From Owenweeksia hongkongensis DSM 17368 (GTDB lineage: Bacteria; Bacteroidota; Bacteroidia; Flavobacteriales; Schleiferiaceae), in NCBI GenBank assembly GCA_945865885.1, contig CAMBEZ010000002.1:79447-143446 (forward strand): a stretch of 64,000 nucleotides of DNA. Reading direction: 5' to 3'. Below are positions 18,472 to 26,065 of this stretch, in pieces. Below the pieces are notes generated by a model. It was given only the letters and a program-made list of their open reading frames with translations. It was not told where the DNA came from and made no database searches. Position numbers and translations under genes: made by a program. Position 1 is the stretch's first letter. The number at the start of each line of letters is the position of its first letter.

Positions 18472-19752
18472 TTAATAGTGGCATTTACCGCATTCCAAAC
18501 CACCGATCTTGTCCACGGTGATCTTCTCGCCTTGGTACTTGGCCTTCAGTTTGTCGTGCATTTCTGCGTAGTAACCGTTGGACTCCGTTTTCACTTCCGT
18601 TTCGCGGTGGCAATTGATGCACCACCCCATGGTCAACTCGGAATACTGGTAGACTTCATCCATGGTCTCCACCGGGCCGTGGCACGTCTGGCATTCAACA
18701 CCACCCGCCGTAACGTGTTGTGCGTGGTTGAAATAGGCCAAGTCCGGTAAGTTGTGGATGCGAATCCACTTGATGGGCTTCTCTTCGTACCCTTCCGTAT
18801 AGGTGCGCTTTTCTGCGTCCCAACCGATGGCCTCATAAATTTTTTCGATCTCCGGAGAACGCTCTCCACCGTACTTCAGTTGACCGGTGATGGAATCGGT
18901 AATCTCCGAACCGTCGATGTACATGTGGCAGTTCATGCACACGTTAGCGGAAGGGATTCCGCTGTGTTTGCTGTGACGCGCTGAGGAGTGGCAGTAGTTG
19001 CAGTCCACCTTGTTTTGACCGGCGTGTACTTTGTGCGAGAATGCAATTGGCTGGTGTGGTTGGTAGTTCTGCTCCACGCCAATACCCAAGAGGTAGCTGT
19101 ACAATGCTTGCAAGAACCACAAAACCAAAACGACGGTGGCAAACGTCATGAAACGCTTGTTGCGGATCAGAAGTTTGGTAAAGCCGTCCAAATCTTGGCG
19201 CAAGTTGGTGGACTGTTCGCCATTTACTTGCTTCAGGGTATTCCGGATGCGGAGCAACAGCACCACAAAAAGGGTCAGGAACGACGCCAGAATGATCAAA
19301 GTCACCAATGAATTGTCCTCCACCGGGGCTGCAGACGCCGCTGCACCGGCCGCGGGAACAGCACCAGCTGCGGGAGCATCTCCAGCGTCGGTGTACGCAA
19401 TAATGCTGCGGATGTCGTCGTCGGATAGCGACGGGAAGTTGGTCATGACGGAACCGCCGTACTCCGCAAAAATGGCGTTGGCTTCCGCGTCTCCGCTTGC
19501 CCGGAGGGCAGCGTTGTTGCGAATCCACTGGATCAACCACTGCTCCGAGCGTCGTTGAGACACCCCCGCCAGGGCGGGCCCCACCAATTTCTTGTCGAGT
19601 TTGTGGCAGGACGCGCAGTTCTGCTTGTACAGTTTTTTGCCGAGTTCGAGATCAGGTTCGGCTTGGGCCGAAAAACCTAACGACGTGAAAGCTAGTACTG
19701 TGAAGAGTAATAAGCCCGCAAATCGGCGGAGGGAAAAGGCGTTTTGCTTCAT
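18472..19752 (-). CDS. actA: Alternative complex III subunit ActA, multihaem cytochrome c with extra N-terminal haem domain
   Basis: About 426 residues (an ATG six codons upstream at 19770 is the alternative). Signal peptide, then a monohaem cytochrome c domain (CASCHKL near residue 46) with a SNFPSLSDDDI-like end, an Ala/Pro linker and a transmembrane helix near 145-165. The usual pentahaem ActA part follows: CNYCH, CMNCH, CQTCH, CINCH and a terminal CGKCHY. That is six CxxCH motifs in all. Electrons pass from the iron-sulfur ActB to these haems and on to cytochrome c or the oxidase. First gene of the operon that ends at coxA. Confidence 0.94.
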   Translation of the reverse strand: MKQNAFSLRRFAGLLLFTVLAFTSLGFSAQAEPDLELGKKLYKQNCASCHKLDKKLVGPALAGVSQRRSEQWLIQWIRNNAALRASGDAEANAIFAEYGGSVMTNFPSLSDDDIRSIIAYTDAGDAPAAGAVPAAGAAASAAPVEDNSLVTLIILASFLTLFVVLLLRIRNTLKQVNGEQSTNLRQDLDGFTKLLIRNKRFMTFATVVLVLWFLQALYSYLLGIGVEQNYQPHQPIAFSHKVHAGQNKVDCNYCHSSARHSKHSGIPSANVCMNCHMYIDGSEITDSITGQLKYGGERSPEIEKIYEAIGWDAEKRTYTEGYEEKPIKWIRIHNLPDLAYFNHAQHVTAGGVECQTCHGPVETMDEVYQYSELTMGWCINCHRETEVKTESNGYYAEMHDKLKAKYQGEKITVDKIGGLECGKCHY

Positions 19753-19787
19753 AAATGTTGCCTGGGGCATCGTTCAACCAAACGGGG

Positions 19788-19795
19788 CAAAATTA
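19788..19795 (-). promoter_or_regulatory. -7 element of the act-cox operon
   Basis: TAATTTTG on the minus strand, exact to TAnnTTTG, 17 bases upstream of the ATG at 19770 and 35 upstream of the preferred ATG at 19752. It lies in an AT-rich divergent region shared with the SPOR gene. Confidence 0.6.
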
Positions 19796-19896
19796 ATTCA
19801 CAAACAGGCCTATTCCGCCCAGCAGCTGAGGCTTTTTCTAATTTATACACATTCTAAATAAGGACTGCTTGCAGATCCAACGGGATCAATTTATTC

Positions 19897-19904
19897 TATC
19901 TTCG
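19897..19904 (+). promoter_or_regulatory. -7 element of the SPOR-like gene, leaderless spacing
   Basis: TATCTTCG (one mismatch), then TAGG and the ATG at 19909. Four-base spacing predicts a leaderless transcript. Confidence 0.6.
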
Positions 19905-19908
19905 TAGG

Positions 19909-20322
19909 ATGCGCATTTTCTCTTTTGTACCGGTACTATTTCTTGGTTTCACGCTTGGTCTCAGCGCGGAAGTTGTTGCGCAAAATTTGGACAGCGCCTG
20001 GGCGAACTACGTGGCGCTGCCGGAGGTCCAAAAAGCGAGCAAACCGGGCCCTTCAGCCTACCGCATTCAATTGTTCAGCGGATCGCGCACCGATGCCCTT
20101 GCCTTGCGCAACCAAGCCCGAGCGTTGGTCCCAGACTCCAATGGCACGATGCAGTTTGATGCTCCGTACTTCAAGGTGTATGCCGGAGTGTATACCTACC
20201 GCATGCAAGCGGAGCGCCAACTTCCTGCTTGGCGCTTGCTATTTCCAGGAGCCTTTGTGGTGGAAACGCCTATTCGCCGGAGCAGCATCCCCAAGGAGCG
20301 CTTGCGGTCCAATCCCAAATAA
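19909..20322 (+). CDS. Small secreted SPOR-like domain protein
   Basis: 137 residues: signal peptide (about 1-25), a short linker, then one SPOR-like fold. It begins YRIQLFSGSRTDAL near residue 61 and ends in APYFKVYAGVYTYRMQAERQ, both typical of Bacteroidota SPOR proteins. In proteobacteria SPOR domains bind denuded septal peptidoglycan. Here there is no other domain, so I infer only a periplasmic, possibly peptidoglycan-binding role. Stand-alone gene between the act operon and the thioredoxin cluster. Confidence 0.72.
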   Translation: MRIFSFVPVLFLGFTLGLSAEVVAQNLDSAWANYVALPEVQKASKPGPSAYRIQLFSGSRTDALALRNQARALVPDSNGTMQFDAPYFKVYAGVYTYRMQAERQLPAWRLLFPGAFVVETPIRRSSIPKERLRSNPK

Positions 20323-20325
20323 ACA

Positions 20326-20358
20326 AAAAAGGGTCACCTGCATCCAGGCGACCCTTTA
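20326..20358. terminator. Intrinsic terminator between convergent genes
   Basis: Stem GGGTCACCTG / CAGGCGACCC (20331-20340 with 20345-20354, one internal mismatch), with an A-run before and TTTA after. Usable from both sides. Confidence 0.75.
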
Positions 20359-20379
20359 GAAACTCAGTGGCTCGTGCAA

Positions 20380-20691
20380 TCAAGCTGCATCCAGGTGCGG
20401 CTTCAGTATGCTCGCCAATTGCGCTGCGGACAGTGCGCCAGACTGGCGCCACGCGGGTTCTCCATCCTTGAATAAAATCAAGGTTGGAACCCCCTGTACC
20501 TGAAGAGCTCCAGCCAATTGCGGATTTTGGTCCACGTCGATCTTGATGACTTTTACCCGGCCGGTAAATTCCTTTGCGAATACTTCCAACTGCGGGGCCA
20601 GCGCCTTGCACGGGCCGCACCAAGTGGCAAAAAAGTCCACCAAAACGGGCGTGGGTCCGGAAATGAGCTCCCCAAAAGATCCTGTGGCCAT
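20380..20691 (-). CDS. trxA: Thioredoxin
   Basis: 103 residues, cytoplasmic, a full-length classical thioredoxin. Active site WCGPC near residues 24-28, buried-Asp strand VLVDFFATW, KVIKIDVDQNP, and the cis-Pro loop GVPTLILFKDG. Third gene of a rhodanese-rhodanese-thioredoxin cluster, which suggests linked sulfane-sulfur handling and reduction; the partners are inferred from position only. Confidence 0.95.
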   Translation of the reverse strand: MATGSFGELISGPTPVLVDFFATWCGPCKALAPQLEVFAKEFTGRVKVIKIDVDQNPQLAGALQVQGVPTLILFKDGEPAWRQSGALSAAQLASILKPHLDAA

Positions 20692-20711
20692 GTTGCGCGA
20701 TGATTTTTAGG

Positions 20712-21188
20712 TTACTTGACGGTTTTCTTGCCTTGGGCTTCCCACGCCAGAATGCCTCCGGATAAATGGACGGACTTTTTGAAACCCAGCGCTTTAGCCT
20801 TGCTCAAAGCCTGACCGCTTCGCCCGCCGGAACGGCAGTACAAGTAAAGAGGCGCATTTTTGTCCAAGGAAGCCAAACGCTTTTCAAAGTCTGGGCTGTA
20901 AATATCCACGTTGACGGCGCCGGGCAGATGCCCTGCGGCAAATTCTGCGGGGGTGCGCACGTCCACCAACTGACCTTTTGTTTGCAGGGATTTCTCAAAA
21001 ACAGCCGGTGACTGGTCTGCAGCAGACGAGCTCTGCGCACAAGCGGTTTGCCCCAACCCCAGCGTAACCAGTAGGGCCAAGGCCAACAAACGCGTCCACG
21101 GACCGGCGTTGTGTACTTGGTACCCCTTGCCTTTCAGGATCGACGCCGCTTGGGCGGAACCCATGAGCTTTTTGAAAATTCCAAACAC
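20712..21188 (-). CDS. Rhodanese-like lipoprotein with remnant of a second rhodanese at its N-terminus
   Basis: About 158 residues from a GTG at 21188; ATG at 21164 and TTG at 21197 are alternatives. Residues about 60-158 are a complete rhodanese domain: LVDVRTPAEFAAGHLPGAVN, active-site loop CRSGGRSGQA, and GGILAWE at the end. A lipobox-like LGQTAC precedes it, so the domain is probably lipid-anchored in the periplasm. The N-terminal 30 residues are odd: after FGIFKKLMG comes SAQAASILKGKGYQVHNAG, which looks like the last helix and strand of another rhodanese. An internal deletion that fused two rhodanese genes would explain it. Begins directly after the stop of the upstream rhodanese. Confidence 0.78.
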   Translation of the reverse strand: MFGIFKKLMGSAQAASILKGKGYQVHNAGPWTRLLALALLVTLGLGQTACAQSSSAADQSPAVFEKSLQTKGQLVDVRTPAEFAAGHLPGAVNVDIYSPDFEKRLASLDKNAPLYLYCRSGGRSGQALSKAKALGFKKSVHLSGGILAWEAQGKKTVK

Positions 21189-21197
21189 GGCCGCCAA

Positions 21198-21470
21198 TTA
21201 AATTTTGTGGATTTGAACGTCGGCCCAGCCTCCGCCGTTGTACAGGCCTTCAATTCCGTGGGACTCCAGGAACATTTTGGCCTGACCGCTGCGGCCTCCG
21301 CTGGCACAGCACAGGATGATGGGGCGCGAGAGGGCGTTGATTTCTTCCACGCGGTCCGGTACGGTTTGCAACGGCATGTTGATGGAACCGGCGACGTGGC
21401 CCGTGGAGAACTCGCCTTCCGAACGTACGTCGATGATGGTGGCCTTGGGGTCGTTGATGAGTTCGTTCAT
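21198..21470 (-). CDS. Small single-domain rhodanese
   Basis: About 90 residues, started at the ATG at 21470 (MNELINDPKATIIDV). Single rhodanese fold: IIDVRSEGEFSTGHVAGSIN, active-site Cys in CCASGGRSGQA near residue 60, and the terminal GGGWADVQ. No signal peptide, so cytoplasmic; expected to move sulfane sulfur. First gene of the rhodanese-rhodanese-trxA set. Confidence 0.9.
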   Translation of the reverse strand: MNELINDPKATIIDVRSEGEFSTGHVAGSINMPLQTVPDRVEEINALSRPIILCCASGGRSGQAKMFLESHGIEGLYNGGGWADVQIHKI

Positions 21471-21500
21471 TGTTGGAGCAGAATTGATTCGATTACGGTG

Positions 21501-21508
21501 CAAAAGTA
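21501..21508 (-). promoter_or_regulatory. -7 element of the rhodanese-trxA cluster
   Basis: TACTTTTG on the minus strand, exact to TAnnTTTG, 30 bases upstream of the ATG at 21470. Confidence 0.6.
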
Positions 21509-21558
21509 CGCACGCGGTAGGCGTCGCGAAGTGACTGAAGTCACGGAACTCAGAACAC

Positions 21559-24312
21559 TCAGCGGGAGGCCGGGCGATTGTTCTTTTCCAGTGCCGGTTG
21601 GCCGTTGGTCATCCACGCGGGAGCAGGACGCCCCAGGAGGTAGTGGTCAAAAAATTGCTGCATGCGCAGGGTGAGGTCTACCCGATTGGGACGCTCCGTG
21701 AGGTTGTGGTCTTCGCCGTTGTACACCAGCATCCACACGGGCAGTTCGTTGCGGCGCAAGGCCATAAAGAGCTCAATACCCTGGGTGTACGGGACGGCAC
21801 CGTCTTTGTCGTTGTGCATGATCAGCAACGGCGTGCGCACTTGGTTGGCAAAGAAGACGGGTGAGTTGTCCAGGTACCGTTGGCGGTCTTCCCACAAGGT
21901 TTTGCCCAACCGACTCTGGGTGCGTTCGTACTGGAACTGTCGGGACATTCCGGAGCCGTAGCGAATGCCACCGTAGGCACTGGTCATGTTGGACACCGGG
22001 GCACCGGCCATGGCACAAACGTACCGATTGGTTTGGGTGATGAGGTACGCCGTTTGGTAACCGCCCCAGCTCTGTCCCTGGAGTCCCATGCGTTTGGGGT
22101 CCAAACGTTTGTCTGCAGCAAGGGCCGCGTCTACTCCAGCGCTGATGCACGTTAGCGCACTGGGTCCGGGTTTGCCGATTTCGTAAGCAATATCCGGAAT
22201 GAAAACGGCATAGCCTCGGCTGACGAAGTACGGAATATTGACCGTGGACGCGGAGGGAGCCGGTGCTCGGTACCGATGCATATCGTCCGAATTACGCTCG
22301 TAAAAATACACCACCAGCGGCAAAGAAGCCGCGACGGAAGCCGCCCCGCGCGGCGAAAAAAGCAAGCCCTCCAACTTCTGACCCAACGCGTGGTAGGTCA
22401 CCAACCGAACTTCCGGCCAATGAAAAGCCTCTTGCTGCGGATTTAAAGAAGTAATGGCTGCCGGTGCAGCTTTGGGTTTGGCCACATACCATACGTTGGC
22501 GGGTTCCTGCACGGACTCGCGCCGGAAAACCAACGCCGAACCGGTTTTGGCCGCAGCCGCTGCGGTGTAGCTGTGCGGGCCGTAAGCCAGCGTATCCCAG
22601 GTTTGGGTGCGGTAATTGAACCAGCCGTAGCCCGATGATTTGGTGGGTTCGTGGAACCAGGACACCAACCACGGAGTTTCCTCCAGGTAGCGCTGTTCCG
22701 GACGTTCCAACAAGACGCGCCAACGCGTTTCAGACGCTCGGCCTTTGCCGCTGGTGAGGCAATAGGGTTTGCGCTGGCCCGATGGATCGCAGGCCCAAAG
22801 ATCGTAGGCGTCGTACACCACCATCAGGCTGTCTTTTCGCGTAAATCCCCCCACCCCGTAGGCATTTGGAACCGTAGGCAGGTCGTGCTCTTCATCGTGC
22901 AACGGGGTGCGAATGCCGGCAGAGGCAACACGCGAGGTTGAATCCGCCAAGTTCCACGTGCGGTACTGCCGTTCGCGAGGATCCCAAGCGAACGCATAGC
23001 GGCCGGACGGACTGATGCGCGGCGTTTCCAACATCCCTTGCCCCAGCGGGACGGTGCGCCCGGATGCTAAATTGAAGGCTTGTGCGTTGCGCGGAACGGG
23101 GGTTTCGTATGCGCTTTGCCACTCGTAGGGGGTGTTGTCCACCCGAACGGCCCAATCGGAAAATCCTTGTGCGTTGTAGCGCGCTTCCCGCCAATCGGGC
23201 GTTTCCACCGCCCGGAACCCGAAGTTCGCCAGGGAAAGTCGGCCTTGTAACGTGCGTTTCTCGTCTTCCTTTTTGTTGATCAGCTGCACCGTTTGAATTT
23301 GCGGATCGCGCCAACCCCAAACGTCTAAGGAGAATTTTTCTTCGTCCAAGAGCGTGTCCTTTTCCGCGGCCTTGGGAACGGGACGGTATCCCAACAGAAG
23401 CCAGCGATCGTTGTCTGAAAAGGTCAAAGTCTGGTGGGGAGACGGTTCGTGCAGCGGCGGCAAATTGGCGTAGCCGGACTCCAGCCAGACCATGGTCTTT
23501 CCCGCGGTATGTCCGCTCAATTTGTACCGACGTACCAACGCTTTTGCCGTGTCCGAAGTGTGTACCCAGGCCAGGTGAGTGCCTTTGGGATGCACCGCAA
23601 GCTGCGCTACTTCCTCCATGCCCTGGTCCAGGAGCGTCCAACCGGCGGGCGACCAACGCCAAACCTTGGCCGTGCCTTTTCCTTTGCCCAGCTTGGCCTG
23701 CCAAGCGAGCAACACCGCCGCATCGTCCGCCCAAACAAAGGACTTGGCTCGGGCCAAGGTATCCGTTTTTCCGCTGGATAAATTCCGGACATAGAGGGTG
23801 TTTCCCTCCGGTTTTTTGGGGTCCTTCTTCTTGCCTGGGGTATAGGGTGCCGCCGTCCAAGCCACAACACCTTGTGCATTTTTGGGCAGGGAGCAAGCGC
23901 TTGCACGCCCCAACGTATCGACTTTCCGCGTGGCTAAATCCACCAAGGCGTAGTGTGCCTTGGGCAGGTCCTCCGCTTTGACCTTGTCTTTCTTGAGTTG
24001 TCGAATTTTGGTCGCTGGCGCGGGAATGCGCACCAAGGCGCGCTGGCTCATTGCGTCAAAACGAACCCAATCTGCGCGGGTTAAGGACCACTTTTGACCG
24101 GTAGTGGCAGCGTAAAAGACCACGCGCGAATCCCCCACTTGCGGAGAAACCACGGCGGCCGCGTAGCGGCCGTCTGGAGAAAGTTCGGAAACGGTGATTC
24201 GCTCCCAACCGTCAAAATCCGACGGCTGCAGGACCTTCTGGCTCCAAGCGGGGAACGCCCCAAGGACCAGGCCCAATAAAACGACAAAAACAACGACTCT
24301 ACCCTTTCGCAT
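21559..24312 (-). CDS. Secreted S9 (prolyl oligopeptidase family) serine peptidase
   Basis: 917 residues. Signal peptide MRKGRVVVFVVLLGLVLGAFPAWSQ. Residues about 30-600 form the beta-propeller part with repeated PDGRYAA / PSGRYAFAWDP blades. The alpha/beta-hydrolase domain follows: nucleophile Ser in GLQGQSWGGYQ near 746, Asp in MHNDKDGAVP near 834, and His in NGEDHNL near 867. It resembles Bacteroidota dipeptidyl-peptidase-like S9 enzymes and probably degrades oligopeptides in the periplasm; cleavage specificity is not predictable here. It follows yebC by nine bases but has its own -7 element, which starts in the yebC stop codon. Confidence 0.9.
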   Translation of the reverse strand: MRKGRVVVFVVLLGLVLGAFPAWSQKVLQPSDFDGWERITVSELSPDGRYAAAVVSPQVGDSRVVFYAATTGQKWSLTRADWVRFDAMSQRALVRIPAPATKIRQLKKDKVKAEDLPKAHYALVDLATRKVDTLGRASACSLPKNAQGVVAWTAAPYTPGKKKDPKKPEGNTLYVRNLSSGKTDTLARAKSFVWADDAAVLLAWQAKLGKGKGTAKVWRWSPAGWTLLDQGMEEVAQLAVHPKGTHLAWVHTSDTAKALVRRYKLSGHTAGKTMVWLESGYANLPPLHEPSPHQTLTFSDNDRWLLLGYRPVPKAAEKDTLLDEEKFSLDVWGWRDPQIQTVQLINKKEDEKRTLQGRLSLANFGFRAVETPDWREARYNAQGFSDWAVRVDNTPYEWQSAYETPVPRNAQAFNLASGRTVPLGQGMLETPRISPSGRYAFAWDPRERQYRTWNLADSTSRVASAGIRTPLHDEEHDLPTVPNAYGVGGFTRKDSLMVVYDAYDLWACDPSGQRKPYCLTSGKGRASETRWRVLLERPEQRYLEETPWLVSWFHEPTKSSGYGWFNYRTQTWDTLAYGPHSYTAAAAAKTGSALVFRRESVQEPANVWYVAKPKAAPAAITSLNPQQEAFHWPEVRLVTYHALGQKLEGLLFSPRGAASVAASLPLVVYFYERNSDDMHRYRAPAPSASTVNIPYFVSRGYAVFIPDIAYEIGKPGPSALTCISAGVDAALAADKRLDPKRMGLQGQSWGGYQTAYLITQTNRYVCAMAGAPVSNMTSAYGGIRYGSGMSRQFQYERTQSRLGKTLWEDRQRYLDNSPVFFANQVRTPLLIMHNDKDGAVPYTQGIELFMALRRNELPVWMLVYNGEDHNLTERPNRVDLTLRMQQFFDHYLLGRPAPAWMTNGQPALEKNNRPASR

Positions 24313-24316
24313 GCAC

Positions 24317-24324
24317 CGAAGTTA
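24317..24324 (-). promoter_or_regulatory. -7 element of the S9 peptidase, overlapping the yebC stop
   Basis: TAACTTCG on the minus strand, whose first three bases are the yebC stop codon. GTGC then separates it from the peptidase ATG, giving leaderless spacing. Confidence 0.55.
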
Positions 24325-25053
24325 CGCAACCACCATCGTATGGTAAACGGCCTGAACGTCTTCGTCCTCTTCTAATTTTTCAATCAACTTTTCTACATCC
24401 GCGGCGGCAACAGCGTCCAACGTCTTGGTATCCATGGGAATGCGCTCAAAACCGGAGCTCAAAACCTCAATGCCGCGCTCTTCCAAGGCACGTTGAATGG
24501 AGCCAAACTCTTCAAAAGGTGCGAACAAAACGAAATGCTCCGTGCCCTTTTCTTCGTCTACCTCCGCAAAGACTTCTTCCACGCCGTAGTCGATCATTTC
24601 CAACTCAAAATCCTCCAAAGAAAGGCTCTTTTGATCGATTTTAAACTGGCATTTGCGCTCGAACAAAAACTCCACCGATCCGCTGGTGCCCAAGGATCCG
24701 TTGCACTTGTTGAAGTACGACCGAACGTTGCCCACGGTGCGGGTTCCGTTGTCCGTAGCCGTCTCCACCAGAACGGCGATTCCGTGGGGCGCGTAGCCTT
24801 CGTACACCATTTCCTTGTAGTCCGCCTGGTCTTTGGAGGTGGCGCGCTTGACGGCGCGTTCCACGTTGTCCTTGGGCATGTTCGCGTCGCGTGCGTTCTG
24901 CATCAACGCCTTCAAACGGCTGTTGGCCTCCGGACTGGGGCCCGCCGCCTTCACGGCCATGATGATGTCTTTGGAAATTCGCGTGAAGGTTTTGGCCATG
25001 CTGGCCCAACGCTTCATCTTTCGGTTCTTTCGGTATTCAAACGCGCGTCCCAT
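24322..25053 (-). CDS. yebC: YebC/PmpR family protein
   Basis: 243 residues, full length. The N-terminus MGRAFEYRKNRKMKRWASMAKTF is the usual Bacteroidota version. Other family signatures are ANMPKDNVERAVKRA near residue 60 and YEGYAPHGIAVLVE near 88, and GTSGSVEFLF. The family was annotated as a transcriptional regulator; more recent work ties YebC-type proteins to translation of difficult sequences such as proline stretches. Located downstream of korB with its own -7 element. Confidence 0.95.
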   Translation of the reverse strand: MGRAFEYRKNRKMKRWASMAKTFTRISKDIIMAVKAAGPSPEANSRLKALMQNARDANMPKDNVERAVKRATSKDQADYKEMVYEGYAPHGIAVLVETATDNGTRTVGNVRSYFNKCNGSLGTSGSVEFLFERKCQFKIDQKSLSLEDFELEMIDYGVEEVFAEVDEEKGTEHFVLFAPFEEFGSIQRALEERGIEVLSSGFERIPMDTKTLDAVAAADVEKLIEKLEEDEDVQAVYHTMVVA

Positions 25054-25081
25054 GCTGGAGTCTTTATCGTATAGTCGGCGG

Positions 25082-25089
25082 CAAATTTA
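25082..25089 (-). promoter_or_regulatory. -7 element of yebC, overlapping the korB stop
   Basis: TAAATTTG on the minus strand, an exact match whose TAA is the korB stop codon. It lies 28 bases upstream of the yebC ATG. Confidence 0.55.
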
Positions 25090-26064
25090 CAACACTTCCC
25101 ACGTGCGTTGACCCGCGAACATTTCGTCCAAGCTGGACGCCGTCTCCGTGGGCGGCAGGGCGGCTACCGACTCTTCGTACACCGGACGCTGCACGGCGTA
25201 CAGCACGCCAAACGGCCGAACTTCCCCGTGCATTTCCGCCAAGATTCCGGCCTTCACGCGGTCCGTTTCGTCGTGGATCCAGCAGTCGTTGGCGGACCAT
25301 GTTCCTTCCGTCAAATCGACTGTACGCGGAACGAGTCCGTCCAATACCATCCCGTGGGATTGGTTGGGGCCAAAAAGCAGCGGCTGTCCGTGGACCACGG
25401 GCAAAAAATGCACTGCTTTATCCTCCTTGTTGCTGAAGGCATCGAAGGCGCCGTCGTGAAACACATTGCAGTTCTGGTAGATTTCCACAAAAGCGCTTCC
25501 TGCATGGCCGTGGGCGCGGTGCAGCGCCGTGCGCAGGTGTTCGGGGTCGCGGTCGATGCTTCGGGCCAGGAAGGTGGCGCCAGCGCCCAGCGCAAGGGCC
25601 GTAGGCACAAAGGGTTCGTCCACAGCTCCCGTGGGACTGGACTTGGTGCGTTGCCCCACTCCGCTGGTGGGACTGTACTGCCCCTTCGTCAATCCGTAAA
25701 TTTCGTTGTTGAAGAGCAAAATGGGGGCCTTTACGTTGCGGCGCAGCAGGTGAATCAAGTGATTCCCGCCAATGGACAACGCGTCGCCGTCGCCCGTCAC
25801 CACCCAAACGTCCAAATCCGGACGGGTCATGCGCAATCCGGTCACCAGCGCCGGAGCCCGGCCGTGGATGCTGTGCACTCCGTAGGTATTTACGTAGTAC
25901 GGCATGCGGCTGGAGCAACCGATGCCGCTGACCACCACCGTTCGGTCCGGATCTGCGTCCAGTTGGGCCAACACCGTTAAAAACTGTTTCAGGATGGAGT
26001 AATCCCCGCAGCCGGGGCACCACCGAACGTCCTGATCCGAAGCATAATCGTTCGCGGTGGCCAT
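25087..26064 (-). CDS. korB: 2-oxoacid:ferredoxin oxidoreductase, beta subunit
   Basis: 325 residues; start at 26064 gives MATANDYASDQDVRWCPGCGDY and leaves one base after the korA stop. Thiamine-diphosphate-binding subunit: cluster and TPP motifs in WCPGCGDY (residues about 15-22), GIGCSSRMPYY, VVTGDGDALSIGGNH (the GDG motif) and LLFNNEIYGLTKGQ. Together with KorA it decarboxylates a 2-oxoacid, most likely 2-oxoglutarate to succinyl-CoA, passing electrons to ferredoxin. Substrate choice is inferred from the usual Bacteroidota assignment. Confidence 0.93.
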   Translation of the reverse strand: MATANDYASDQDVRWCPGCGDYSILKQFLTVLAQLDADPDRTVVVSGIGCSSRMPYYVNTYGVHSIHGRAPALVTGLRMTRPDLDVWVVTGDGDALSIGGNHLIHLLRRNVKAPILLFNNEIYGLTKGQYSPTSGVGQRTKSSPTGAVDEPFVPTALALGAGATFLARSIDRDPEHLRTALHRAHGHAGSAFVEIYQNCNVFHDGAFDAFSNKEDKAVHFLPVVHGQPLLFGPNQSHGMVLDGLVPRTVDLTEGTWSANDCWIHDETDRVKAGILAEMHGEVRPFGVLYAVQRPVYEESVAALPPTETASSLDEMFAGQRTWEVL

Positions 26065-26065
26065 G

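Noticed and set aside
21531..21544. GTGACT/AGTCAC palindrome as an operator or terminator
   Set aside because: Short, no T-run on either strand, and no second copy nearby; insufficient evidence.
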